Positions 12,001-19,869 of a stretch of DNA of 64,000 nt are shown here, piece after piece. Under the pieces are notes generated by a model, which made no database searches, had not been told where the DNA came from, and saw only the letters and a program-made list of their open reading frames with translations. The stretch comes from Pomphorhynchus laevis (Eukaryota > Acanthocephala > Palaeacanthocephala > Echinorhynchida > Pomphorhynchidae). The stretch is from the NCBI GenBank assembly GCA_012934845.2, contig WNNJ02000876.1:62001-126000 (forward strand). Reading direction: 5' to 3'. The position numbers and the translations under genes are program-made. Within the stretch, counting starts at the first letter, position 1. The number at the start of each line of letters is the position of its first letter.

Positions 12001-14840
12001 ACATGCAATTCATTTATGAAGCACATAACATACATTTAAGGACCGATGTGAAAATCGCGCCACTCTTTGGACTTTGCCATGTGGTAATTTATATAATGAT
12101 AAAAGTTGATCTCTACGAGCTGACGAACTAATTCCCACATAGTGAGAGGAAAATCCCTATGCAGAATGAGCCATCTTTTAAGTCGCAATGAGGTCTAGAT
12201 TAATCAATTTTTGACGCACTGAATGCAGATGTAAGGAAGCTAAGCGGTCTACCTATGAATAAACAGGTTGAAAACAATCTGGAGCCTCTTCGAAGCACTG
12301 ACTCAAGCTTCGTGATTTATGCCTTAGTAGATGAAAATTATGCCTGAATATAATATTCAATGTTCGGCCGAACCAAAGTGCAATATAGTCGATTAAAACT
12401 AAATGGGCGTAGCCTTGCATTTCTCATTATGGAGAAATGAATTAACGGAGAAATTAAATATTAATGGAGAAATACAATATTAGGTTCCAGCAACTGGCTC
12501 ATATTTTCAATGCCCGAAACGCAGTTGTATAAATAATAAATTAAAATTGTATCAGTCATAATGTATTACAGCTTATATCAGTAATTTTTTATGTTTGAAA
12601 ACTTGAATAAAAATATTTGAAAGAGCGGAATTTGAAAAACTGAATTAACATATTTGAAATTAAACTTAGTTAAATTGACATTAGCTGAATTCTAACCGAA
12701 ATAAAATAAAAAAAAATCATTTTGCTGAAAAAGGAAATAAAAATTAATAGAAACTAGCTTTTGTGTACGATTATAATTAAAAATGTTGAAAAAATTAAAA
12801 TTAATAATTAATTAATATTAATCAATCAATTAATTATTAATCAATTAATTATCAATTTAAATTAATTAATGGTTTATTAATATATTTTATAATTTATCTA
12901 ATAATTTATCAATTTTTTAAATAAATAAATTGTATTTATATAATAATTAAATCAATTAATGACAATTTATTAACAAATTGAATAAATTTAAATTTTAGGG
13001 TGTATTTCAGAGTGTATTGTAGTAGTTTATTATTAATATAATTTATAAATAGTATATATGTATAATACAATAAGTTTAATGATGAAAGTATAAATTTTAA
13101 AGTTTAATGTATAAGATGAAACTATAAATTTATGAATAATAAATTTATATTTATTAAATATAAATATAAATAAATTATAAATATATTATATTATGCTTCT
13201 GATATCTGAAATTTTTAGCCGAGACGTTATTAAAATCGAAAAAATATTCGAATGTTTTATAGATATCTATGTAGATACTAACCGAAAGTTTATTGTTGTA
13301 TATTTAATTTATATATTATTATATTAAATTATTTATAATTTAATAATATATATAATTTTTATAGTAATGTTTCCGTATTTAGTTTATTTTACTATAATGT
13401 TCAAGCAAAATAACAAAATTCTTTTTAATTTGCAAAAAATTGTAAATATAAGTTGAATAAAGTATAAGCTGTACTTTATAATATAAAGTATAAGCTGTTT
13501 AAGAATTTATCATTTGCAACATTCTATTGCTTTTTTGATTTACAACACTACGTCTTACCTTTCTTAACACACGTATTCACAGCAACAAAGTCGATGCATA
13601 CGATTACAAAAGTCGTCACAATGAAATTCAAAAGGTTGCTTTTTATGGGTAGATAATTGAATTATATCATTTAATTATTGTTTAATTATTATCATTTAAT
13701 TATATAAAATACTTAAATGTTAAACATCCAATCTTCAACGCTCCCTGTTAGTAAAATTACTTTTAAAATACATTTTATCCCGGAAGTGAAACTCTTGCAT
13801 TAATTATCTATATTCAGTGAATGCTCAAGGTAGATTTATAGAGCGCAAACAGTTTTTATGAAACAGTACAATTTAACATCATACTGTTCTGTTTTAGTAG
13901 AGAAGGAACAATAATTTTGATTATTTGAATAAAACAAGAGTATACCTCATCTCTGCGCAGGCCCTCGTAGATGGTAAATGCGAGGTCTGGAAAGGAAAAC
14001 TCCTCAAGGTCGTCGGCATGTGGCACTGGAAAAGAGTTTTCTCGTTCAACGAAAGTGCTCTTCAATATGATAACAAATATATCCAGCATAACATAAAGTG
14101 GTTACTTACACTTTCCTCCGGCAATTCTTCCTCGACAATCTTCTTCTAATAAACGAGAATAAATTAATCAGAAAAGAGAAAAATGGCTTACCAAGCAAGA
14201 CTTTGTCGATTTTAAATATTTTGAAGATTGAACCTACAACTCAAAATGTTGATGGTAAACATGGTTCACAGCAATACCTGATTCCGTCGAAATGTGTTGG
14301 ATATTACTTTAACCGTGTTCTTATTGTTAAAAGCCTAACATGAAAAGTATGATCATTGAAAAGGAATGAGCAACTTGATTACGGATTTATACACGGGATA
14401 CTCACTTTAATGGTGTTTGTGTTTCTTGCAATTGAAATTGATGACTGGGTTGTTGGCTGTGAAGACTGATTTATAAGATTGGTCAGTGCTGGTCGTTTCG
14501 TTGGCTTGCAGAAACCTAACAATGAATTCTCATTCCTGGAAGGATTTATCTGCTCCTCTGTGTTCTCCTTTTGTATCATAGACTGCAAGAAAAAAGTCAA
14601 TTTGAAATATCCATTGTTAATATATACCCTTAATGGAATTCGGTTCAATTGCTTCCTGACTGGAACCGCAGCGTTCTGTTGTTTTAGATTTTGCTGTTGA
14701 AGGCCAATACTGGCCATGATTTTAGCCCTCCTAGTCTGCACACCTGCACAGAGATGAACTTCATCATGACGCGTAGTGGCGTATGATATAGTAGATTCAC
14801 CACCTTCCGTATTAATAGTAGAAGCAGCAGCGCGTTTCAT
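1..14840 (-). CDS. B-type mitotic cyclin gene, 7 exons seen, 3' end outside window
   Basis: Mitotic cyclins activate CDK1 and are destroyed by the anaphase-promoting complex. Seven minus-strand segments join with GT..AG borders, all in phase 0, to give about 328 residues. In order they hold a KEN box, a destruction box matching RxxLxxxxN (RPALTNLIN), the cyclin-box signature (IRTRIIDWLIQTH), ETLHSAVKIFDRY, FVASKLEET (the CDK-contacting K and E), FLRRFSKIGM, and then HCFAKFLLEL, which opens the second cyclin fold. Spacing between blocks agrees with B cyclins; for example, 20 residues separate LRRDE from IRTRI. About 110 C-terminal residues should lie left of base 1. No exon I can see is broken. 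Introns 4, 5 and 6 are 5.3, 3.1 and 5.1 kb because of transposons. B1/B2 type is favoured by FSKIG, but B3 is not excluded. Confidence 0.88.
45..1380. other. AT-rich intronic DNA (left part of cyclin intron 6)
   Basis: I found no supported gene in this stretch. It holds long runs of A and T and a perfect 10-bp hairpin at 1155-1177 with loop GAA. A hammerhead-like box pair (CTGATGA at 736-742 and GAAA about 19 bases on) lacks a convincing stem. One 63-codon minus-strand frame (45-236) overlaps the edge of the cyclin exon and has no recognisable content. Confidence 0.6.
1380..4780 (+). mobile_element. Decayed early-branching LINE in cyclin intron 6
   Basis: Plus-strand frames carry, in order, a C2H2-like N-terminal finger (CSVCGRVISITKLGL, about 1570-1640), VKDVVYSFGAESSPGCLDL and RLTQLINNMVAGDLP (2340-2510), IIALEKTSIGIHLPMAIGDT after a frame change (2530-2600), KIDMSNAFNTIDRR (RT block A, about 2760), LGLALSDKFFVLIRLWLGIP with a CxxC and His (3830-4010), then NEYASNVKERKYRALIIDA and RLFQRISIALMRGN (4190-4420). 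This order fits LINEs with a C-terminal endonuclease-type region. The element has several frameshifts and stops, and the RT centre with the YADD box is missing or unrecognisable. It is antisense to the cyclin gene. The exact 5' and 3' ends were not found. Confidence 0.75.
5109..5345 (-). CDS. Cyclin exon 6 (cyclin box, CDK-contact helix)
   Basis: The exon has 79 codons between TTTTAACAG and donor GTAGGT. It includes LYALAALFVASKLEET, TLDDFIVSTEGLF, ISMELNMCRKLGYDLCC and LQFLRRFSKIGM. In cyclins the Lys of ASK and the following Glu contact the CDK, and both are present. The reading frame runs on past the donor into hydrophobic low-complexity residues, which supports splicing at 5109 rather than read-through. 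Confidence 0.92.
5346..6530. other. AT-rich intron DNA with a 14-bp perfect hairpin
   Basis: No gene is seen. An inverted repeat with 14-bp perfect arms and a 5-base T loop lies at 6053-6085, and a 9-bp one (GTCGACAAT) lies near 6170-6193. Loosely repeated phrases around GTGATA and ACATTACGATT at 5,580-6,010 suggest an old degenerate tandem repeat. Confidence 0.45.
6530..7010 (+). repeat. PLE-type tail repeats, two tandem copies
   Basis: Two copies, starting near 6535 and 6810, share TAAATTTACAAGTTGTCATT, GCTATGTTGGGTAGAGGAG, GGGGCCGAAACCTGATAGCA, ACGTCTGTTATTTATTAG-like sequence and an AT-rich end. The same tail follows the reverse-transcriptase remnants of Penelope-like elements at 34.5, 36.0 and 54.6 kb in reverse orientation, which assigns it to that family. 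No coding sequence is attached here, so these are tail-only or non-autonomous copies. Confidence 0.65.
7060..7350 (+). repeat. PLE tail repeat, near twin of the copy at 34.5 kb
   Basis: It runs from ATCAGAGGAAATACGTCC to TACGTAGACTCAGTTACG. Apart from short gaps in low-complexity parts it matches the reverse complement of 34,510-34,820 almost base for base, including TGACCTACATAGCAGCGGGG read on the other strand. The high similarity at 27 kb distance suggests recent movement of one source. Confidence 0.65.
7643..7767. repeat. Inverted repeat with 21-bp perfect arms
   Basis: Bases 7643-7663 and 7747-7767 are exact reverse complements. Similarity continues imperfectly inward (CCCACAAGAC against CCACACGAAACC, then AATTCTT). 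The whole unit is about 125 bp with an AT-rich centre, as in a small MITE or a fold-back element. I saw no clear target duplication. Confidence 0.6.
8210..8330 (+). repeat. Truncated PLE tail repeat
   Basis: GTATTTGGCCACGTTGCTATG joins directly to ATACGTATACTCAGTTATTT, the two ends of the tail repeat with its middle missing. Another copy of the distal end (ACGGAGACTCAGTTATCTGA) lies at 7898-7925. Confidence 0.5.
8455..8619 (-). CDS. Cyclin exon 5 (cyclin box start)
   Basis: The exon has exactly 55 codons between a TTTTAG acceptor and donor GTTTGT. It reads QKCVLYKGYLYEKGRS, then IRTRIIDWLIQTH, then FHLTSETLHSAVKIFDRYAQ. This matches the first helices of the cyclin fold (MRxxLxDWLxxVH, then ETLYxxVxxxDRF). 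The initial Met of the usual MRAIL motif is Ile here. Base composition is clearly richer in G+C than the flanking introns. Confidence 0.9.
9660..11130 (-). mobile_element. 5'-truncated LINE in cyclin intron 4
   Basis: Minus-strand frames give WDADDANFVGTTENFRQLW (RT catalytic Asp pair, about 11,050-11,000), then GPQYGYIVNPAKCKILVHPE (10,985-10,926), then a frame of 147 codons (10527-10084) ending CGAEFNINHALSCKRGGLPI with HNEGGD, then AIEPSLTPV, and finally SKISSKRGRSYSEV with RAKLSIAMARSISQCLRAYR (about 9,850-9,710). This order (RT palm, CxC..H..C finger, HN, NP-type region, C-terminal helices) fits the LINE group with a C-terminal endonuclease-like region. Several frame changes break it. 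It lies in the same orientation as the cyclin gene. Confidence 0.78.
11283..11354 (+). ncRNA. Hammerhead ribozyme candidate, type I
   Basis: All core boxes are present in order: CTGATGA (11305-11311), stem II GCTC/GAGC with loop CGTTA (11312-11324), GAAA (11325-11328), a minimal palindromic stem III CGCG (11329-11332), and TC (11333-11334), so cleavage would follow base 11334. Stem I can form from GTA/TAC next to the core (11302-11304 with 11335-11337) and GATGA/TCGTC (11283-11287 with 11350-11354, one G-U pair) around an internal loop. Hammerheads with very short stem III are known in Penelope-like retroelements. It lies just 5' of the truncated LINE, in antisense orientation, inside a cyclin intron. 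No PLE coding sequence adjoins it. Confidence 0.7.
11355..13945. other. AT-rich intron DNA
   Basis: No supported gene or named element was found. Bases 11,370-11,530 are less AT-rich and could be an old transposon piece. From 11,520 to 13,520 the sequence is mostly simple AT-rich runs, with repeated ATTAATTAA phrases around 12,780-12,870. Confidence 0.5.
13946..14059 (-). CDS. Cyclin exon 4 (pre-cyclin-box helix)
   Basis: The exon has 38 codons, STFVERENSF through FTIYEGLRRDE. The block IYEGLRRDE corresponds to the IYxYLRxxE helix before the cyclin box in A and B cyclins. The acceptor is TATTGAAG and the donor GTATAC. Intron 3, before it, is only 50 bp. Intron 4, after it, is 5.3 kb and contains a LINE. 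Confidence 0.75.
14110..14145 (-). CDS. Cyclin exon 3, 36-bp microexon
   Basis: Twelve codons (KKIVEEELPEES) lie between a TTTATTAG acceptor and a GTAAGT donor. Both neighbours are phase 0, so skipping would keep the frame. The acidic segment would sit just before the helix that leads into the cyclin box. The call rests on splice signals and frame only; the peptide is too short for homology. Confidence 0.6.
14406..14582 (-). CDS. Cyclin exon 2 (KEN box and destruction box)
   Basis: The exon has 59 codons. It opens SMIQKENTEE, giving a KEN tripeptide at about residues 76-78 of the spliced protein. The sequence RPALTNLIN follows at about residues 101-109 and fits the RxxLxxxxN destruction box exactly. 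Both are degrons read by the anaphase-promoting complex with Cdh1 or Cdc20. The exon ends ACCATTAAA before a strong donor, GTGAGT. Ser, Thr and Gln dominate the remainder. Confidence 0.8.
14583..14627 (-). other. 45-bp in-frame, stop-free intron of the cyclin gene
   Basis: This interval runs from GTATAT to a pyrimidine-rich TTTTTTCTTGCAG. It is 45 bases long, a multiple of three, and it reads through without a stop. Retention would therefore add 15 residues directly before the KEN-box exon. It is near the lower length limit for insect introns, so it could be an optional intron or simply exon sequence. Confidence 0.6.
14628..14840 (-). CDS. Cyclin exon 1 (N-terminal regulatory region)
   Basis: The exon has 71 codons starting MKRAAAST. 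The ATG at 14840 is chosen because an in-frame stop lies about 56 bases upstream and no other in-frame ATG intervenes. The exon ends CCATTAAGG before donor GTATAT. The residues are low in order and rich in Gln and basic amino acids, as expected of a cyclin N-terminus, which is usually poorly conserved. A further non-coding 5' exon cannot be excluded. Confidence 0.75.
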
Positions 14841-14905
14841 AATCGTTTTTTTATACTTGTTACTTGTCCAATTGGCCGATCTTTTGAAAAGCTCTAATAC
14901 CTTTC
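14841..14905 (-). promoter_or_regulatory. Possible cyclin promoter elements (CCAAT palindrome, CHR-like)
   Basis: Upstream of the cyclin ATG the sequence CCAATTGG (14869-14876) carries CCAAT on both strands, and TTCAAAAG (the complement of a TTTGAA CHR core) lies about 8 bases further upstream. Vertebrate mitotic cyclin promoters use CCAAT boxes with CDE/CHR elements. Whether that logic holds here is unknown, and the elements lie very close to the ATG. Confidence 0.25.
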
Positions 14906-16750
14906 ACGTTGGCAATACATTTGATTAAAATAAATATCTAAAATTATTATCATTTTATTTGAACCTAGCCGTACGATATTTGATTATATAATGAGAGCTA
15001 CAAAAATCTCAAGTTGTTAAGGAAGCAACCAGTGAAGCAAAATATAATATATAATTCTTGAGCTTGTGTTGTGGAGTACAATTCGCAAGTATCATCTTCT
15101 TTTCTCTTCATTTATATACGAAACTCCGCTAATCGATAAGGCGGAAAGAATCAGAATTAAATGTGTACGATAAACTTGATGCGTGTTATTATTTTCAGAC
15201 AGAAAAAAAATAACATTTCCAGACTGCACGAAACGATACATTTACTATCTCATACACATCGATGTGAGCATTTAACACCGCAGTTTCCATTTTATTATGC
15301 CGCCGCAATTGTCCATGGTTCGTTGAATCATTCACGAATGACACAAATAGAAACGGCTCTCTCTCACTTTATACATCGGAAAGTAAAAGAGAATGCACGC
15401 AATAACATCGTTATTCCATCATATAAAATTATCAATTTGATGGCATCTCATCAAACGCGTACTTCAAAGTAAAATTTAATTGAACGTGCGGCGAAAAACC
15501 ATCATTTCCCTGCTACCCGCATTATGGAACCAGCAGTTTTGACTTATCCTGTAATTAATTACTCTATTTCACAGGTGGCTGGTTGTTGCAAATTTAAAGA
15601 AACAAGAATTAATACAGCAAACTGCAAGTTCGTTTACTTATTATGAGAAGTCCATTAATTACAAAAGAAACCCTTGTTGCCAAAATTGCTAAGCACCTCA
15701 CGTATATTCTATAAAATCAAACATCAATTATATACTAAGGCCTAATAACTTTTAATATAACAACAATTTGGAGTAAAGAGCAGAGGCATTTACACTGTCA
15801 GACATGACGTTTTGGAACGGAGTTCGCTTGGATCTCGGTGGTCCACATTAACTTTTATGGGGTCTCGGCTATACAGTTGTATTTATGTGACGAAATAATA
15901 AATTCTGTATTTTCGCTCATCCTGTATAACTCGTACCTTCACTCTAAATCTATAAATTCATTTTTAATAAAAAAAATCAAAAATTATATGCGGTTTTAGC
16001 CGATTTAATTTGTATCAATTGTATTTAGGTAATTATTAGATGAATAAATATTAATTTATTACGACTAATAAATTAAAAATAAATTAGTGCTCATTAATCA
16101 TCCTCCAAATTTAACAATACACGGGAAATGATTCAACTTGGAAAATTCAATATAAACAAGTTTATATTCCGCTCCACAAATTGAACGGAATGTAAAACCT
16201 TAAGCAAACTAAGAGTGTCAATTTATCTTTTTCAATTAGTCCATCAAATGTATCAGAGCATAATCATACGAATTATTCATTTATGCATCATAATAATTAA
16301 GATACCGGTTTCGGACCATGATTATTTACTTTCGGACCATGATTATTTATTTTTTTTATACTTTTACAGGTGTAAAAGTCTATTTTTTAAATAATCAGAC
16401 ATGATATAATGCGTTACTTTTTAGGGTGAAATGGACAACAAACAAGTTTTAGTAGCCGTTTTGTTATTGCTTATTTAAGTATAGACATAAAAGCTGGAAA
16501 TTATTTAGAAGTAAGGAACGTGGGCAGGTAAAGATTTCCAGGCTTCCCAACTTTGAGTAAGGGACATAGATAAGATGTTGGAATGTAAAAATATAAATAA
16601 ATCAGGAAAGGTCAATGGGAAGAAAATGTATGCAAAGAATTTATTTTGCAAAGACGAAAGATAATATAGAGTAGTTTTTACCTTGAGCGATATTGAGAGA
16701 GTAGATATATGTAGATAAAAATATGGTCAAAAGAATAAAGCCACAAAAGA
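14906..16750. other. Intergenic stretch upstream of the cyclin gene
   Basis: A plus-strand frame of 103 codons (15161-15472) begins MCTINLMRVI. It has no motif I recognise and no clear start context. Bases 15,790-15,930, with GGTGGTCCACATTAAC and AATAATAAATTCTG, have the look of a long-terminal-repeat piece, but no partner was found. Nothing else is supported. Confidence 0.4.
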
Positions 16751-16764
16751 ATAAAATGGCTGTA

Positions 16765-17575
16765 TTTAATGTACAGCCATTCTAAACCCCGAAAAGTCCA
16801 AAATAATGTGGATCCTCCTCCGTAAACCAAACATATCTCCTCCCCTTGTATATTTTGCCTCATCGATCATCCCCATAGTACACAATCTCACGTTCTTAGG
16901 CTTCCATTTCGATGATCACCTTTCCCTTAAACCCTTCTTCCGTGACAAGGTCCGCTCATCTAACTTAATTCTCCGTGACATCCGCCATATCCGCCCATTT
17001 ATCGACTTCCGTTCTTGTATGTATCTTCTTTTATCGCTTCTTTTCCCTAAAATCGATTACTGCCTTAGCATTTTCGCTAATTCCCCACAATCCATCATGT
17101 TACCCCTACAACGCATAATCAACACCGCCGTTCGAGTGCTCTTTCGTCTCCGTCGCTTCGACCACATATTCGCATATCTTGCCCAACTCTCCTGGCCCAC
17201 CTACCACATCCGCATCAAACTCCGCCTTCTTCTCGTAACTTTTCGTCTCATCGCTGTCGGCTGCCCATTGTTCATCAACCTTCCTTTCTTAGACGACACT
17301 GGATCCACCTCTCTATCACTGCGTTCCCGTCATATCCTCTTACTCCACGTTTCCAATTACTCCAACAACTACGGTCTCCGATCTTTCCTCGTCGCCTCCC
17401 CACTCGCCTAAAATCACTTCCCCCTCGACGTCCGCCGCGCTCCACCCTTTATCATGTTCAAACACCTCCTCCGTTCACACCTTCTCGACACATGATTTAT
17501 ATTTTTTGTTGTGGTCATGTAAGCGTACGCTGGCACGCATTTGCCACGTTAAAATAAATCGTATTTTATTGAAAT
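16765..17575 (+). mobile_element. LINE 3' piece (Jockey/CR1-like RT thumb region)
   Basis: An open frame of 201 codons begins inside the element: LNPEKSKIMW, then TFLGFHFDDHLSLKPFF, KVRSSNLILRDIRHIRPF, PKIDYCLSIFANSP and LQRIINTAVRVLFRLRRFDH. This is the region after the YADD box in Jockey/CR1-type reverse transcriptases. The 3' tail reads GTACGCTGGCACGCATTTGC then AAATAAATCGTATTT. A near copy of this tail occurs at 48,067-48,120 on the other strand. The 5' end is truncated at about 16,765, where a 10-bp hairpin (16755-16781) sits. Confidence 0.75.
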
Positions 17576-19260
17576 GATAAATTTAAAATCTTATAAGAAC
17601 TGATTAAGGATCTAAGACAACATAAAGTTAATAAAGTTAATCTTTATTATATCAACAGTTAATCTTTATTATCGCCTTATAGTAAGGCGATAATCAGGAT
17701 ATAGTAAGATTAAAATTTATCAGTTTACAAATGCGTCAAAGGGTTTTTAGGAGTAAATTGGAGAATCGAATTGTGTGTCAAACGAAATAACTATGATATA
17801 GTCAATTGTCAAAATGAAAAAGAAAGAAAGTCAGGCAAATCCCCAAAATTTTGGATTTGAAATAAAAAAACTCGTGAACCATCACGAGTTTTTGGGTAAG
17901 TTTATAAATCATGCTGTAATATATTGTCATGGTTTATAAAAAATGGTTCATATTAAAGAAGATTATAATTTTTCTCTGCACGTGATTAGCATTACGAGTA
18001 TTGTTTGGAGTTGAAGCGATTAATTTGGCATGTTCAATCATAGCTGAGATTATAACGTCCAAGTAGTCTTAAAAATTCTAGACTTAACGATTCTCAACCA
18101 GTCAAAAAAATACTACGCATTTTCTATACTTTGCTATTCTCGGTTTGATCTAGGTAAATGTAATAATGTAAATGATTATATATCAGATCCATTGTAAACT
18201 ATTGTTTACAATGAACATCAGTTTAGCAGAACATTTAATATACCATTTTTTTGAATTTACGAAGTTAATGCTGTTCATTGAAGCTCTGCAAAAAATACCT
18301 TTAAAACATAAATCAACAAGTTCTCTAATCAATGAACTGCGGTAAGGTTGAACTTTAAAATTTTTTATATTCTGTGCTAAACATCTCTGTATTATTTCAT
18401 TCACCGCCATATTGTGTTGCAAGTATAAATACATGTAAAAATAACACGCCATATCATTAATTGATCATTTGATACTACATGGGCCTTCTGTTAAACATGA
18501 TCATTGAGATTTAGCACGTGATATAATGTATATTTGAACATTTGCTTGAGAAATTTAGTTCTACCATACATTTTATGTTTAAACTACCAGGCTATCGTAG
18601 CTATGATTTTAATTTCCTCTTAATTCGGTCATCACACCAATTAAACGTTTAAGTTCTTTGAACAAATAATTGAGCAGTTTTTGCAAAGTCGATTAATTTC
18701 CTTAAAAGTAATAAAACATTAATCGTTATACCATATCACAAATAAAAAGTTGGTTTTTAAAACTAAATTGTTTTAAAAACCGTTTCTCTTAAATGTCTAA
18801 AAGCCGTTACTTTTAAGTAATGTTACTTTAAAGTAAAAGCCGTGTTAGTAAAGTTGTTACTTTGCTTACTGATTTTTCATATTTTATATTTTGCCTGCTC
18901 TGTTGAACTAGGGATGTAAAAACAAGGCTTATATAACCTACAAATCAATTTTCATCTGAACTAAACACGTATCGGCATTTTATTGTAACTGTAAACTTCT
19001 GCTACAAACAGCATAATAAACTTTGATAACTGTTGTAGTTTTCCTTTATCAAATGTTCACTTCTAAATTACTGGAAAATTTGAAAATGTCGTCTAATACG
19101 ATACCAACTATATAGAAAAGGTGTAGTTTTATTAAATCATAGAATTACAAAAACGAATAATATTTGTTTGATCTTGTTTAACAAAATATGCTATCGAGAT
19201 ATTTTACCCGCTTAATTTTTTAAATAATCAATTTAACAAAGTAATTATCTCAACTTTCGA
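17576..19260. other. AT-rich intergenic DNA with three perfect hairpins
   Basis: Small-loop inverted repeats lie at 17668-17694 (12-bp arms, 3-base loop), 17866-17893 (12-bp arms, 4-base loop) and 18752-18781 (12-bp arms, 6-base loop). One 89-codon minus-strand frame (18183-18452) has no recognisable motif. No gene is supported. Confidence 0.5.
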
Positions 19261-19269
19261 GAGTTGCCG

Positions 19270-19470
19270 GTGTTCAATCAAGGATACATGATGCATTTTC
19301 TTTCTGGAGGGTAATGCCCACATTTAGAATAAAATGCATAGCAAGCTTGGAGAGTAATTGACCATCGCAGATGTTGTTGCAATTTATCGAAAATATCATT
19401 GTAGATCTACCTGTAGGGCCAAAGGCCTCGATTGTTACTGGTTGGAACTGGTATATGACATGATTCAAGA
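19270..19470 (-). mobile_element. C-terminal scrap of an early-branching LINE
   Basis: On the minus strand, FQPVTIEAFGPTGRSTMIF corresponds to the F.PVAIET.G segment found near the C-terminus of LINEs of the same group as those at 1.4-4.8 and 9.7-11.1 kb. The following residues diverge through a frame change. Bases 19,480-19,740 may belong to it but show nothing clear. Confidence 0.45.
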
Positions 19471-19869
19471 ATAGGTACTTTTCTATTTTTCGGTGTTTTT
19501 AAACCATGGACACGGATCCGTTCCAGTTGCTGCAATCGTTACATTGCTTGTAGCTAGGGTATGTGTACAGGTTATGTTCTACACTAAACACAGTCCTATT
19601 GACCATGGCACCACAGTAACCACACTTGGTTTCTTCCCATCTTCACTGTACATCCTGCTAAATTCTAGTCGATTCATAAAGCCTGTGTCATCGAGTGACT
19701 TGTTTAAAACTATATTCATGCTTGTATGTCAAATATAGTGGCCCTTGAGCGGGTGCAGCATAAATCATAAATCCCGAAACGATCTGCGACAATACGACAT
19801 ACGCATTGGTGTTCATTTCTATTATCATTGTCTTTTCTAGATTGAGCTTAATAAAACATCATAAGTTTT

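Noticed and set aside
15161-15472. 103-codon plus-strand frame as a gene
   Set aside because: No domain, no repeats and no clear start or splice context, and it sits in AT-rich DNA upstream of a gene on the other strand.
15780-15930. Solo long terminal repeat
   Set aside because: The sequence has a suggestive AATAAT-rich end, but I found no second copy and no target duplication in the window.
17866-17893. Hairpin followed by T run, resembling a bacterial intrinsic terminator
   Set aside because: The setting is a eukaryotic intergenic region with LINEs and spliced genes. It fits the general class of small-loop inverted repeats seen throughout the window.
18183-18452. 89-codon minus-strand frame as a gene
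   Set aside because: No recognisable motif and composition like its non-coding surroundings.
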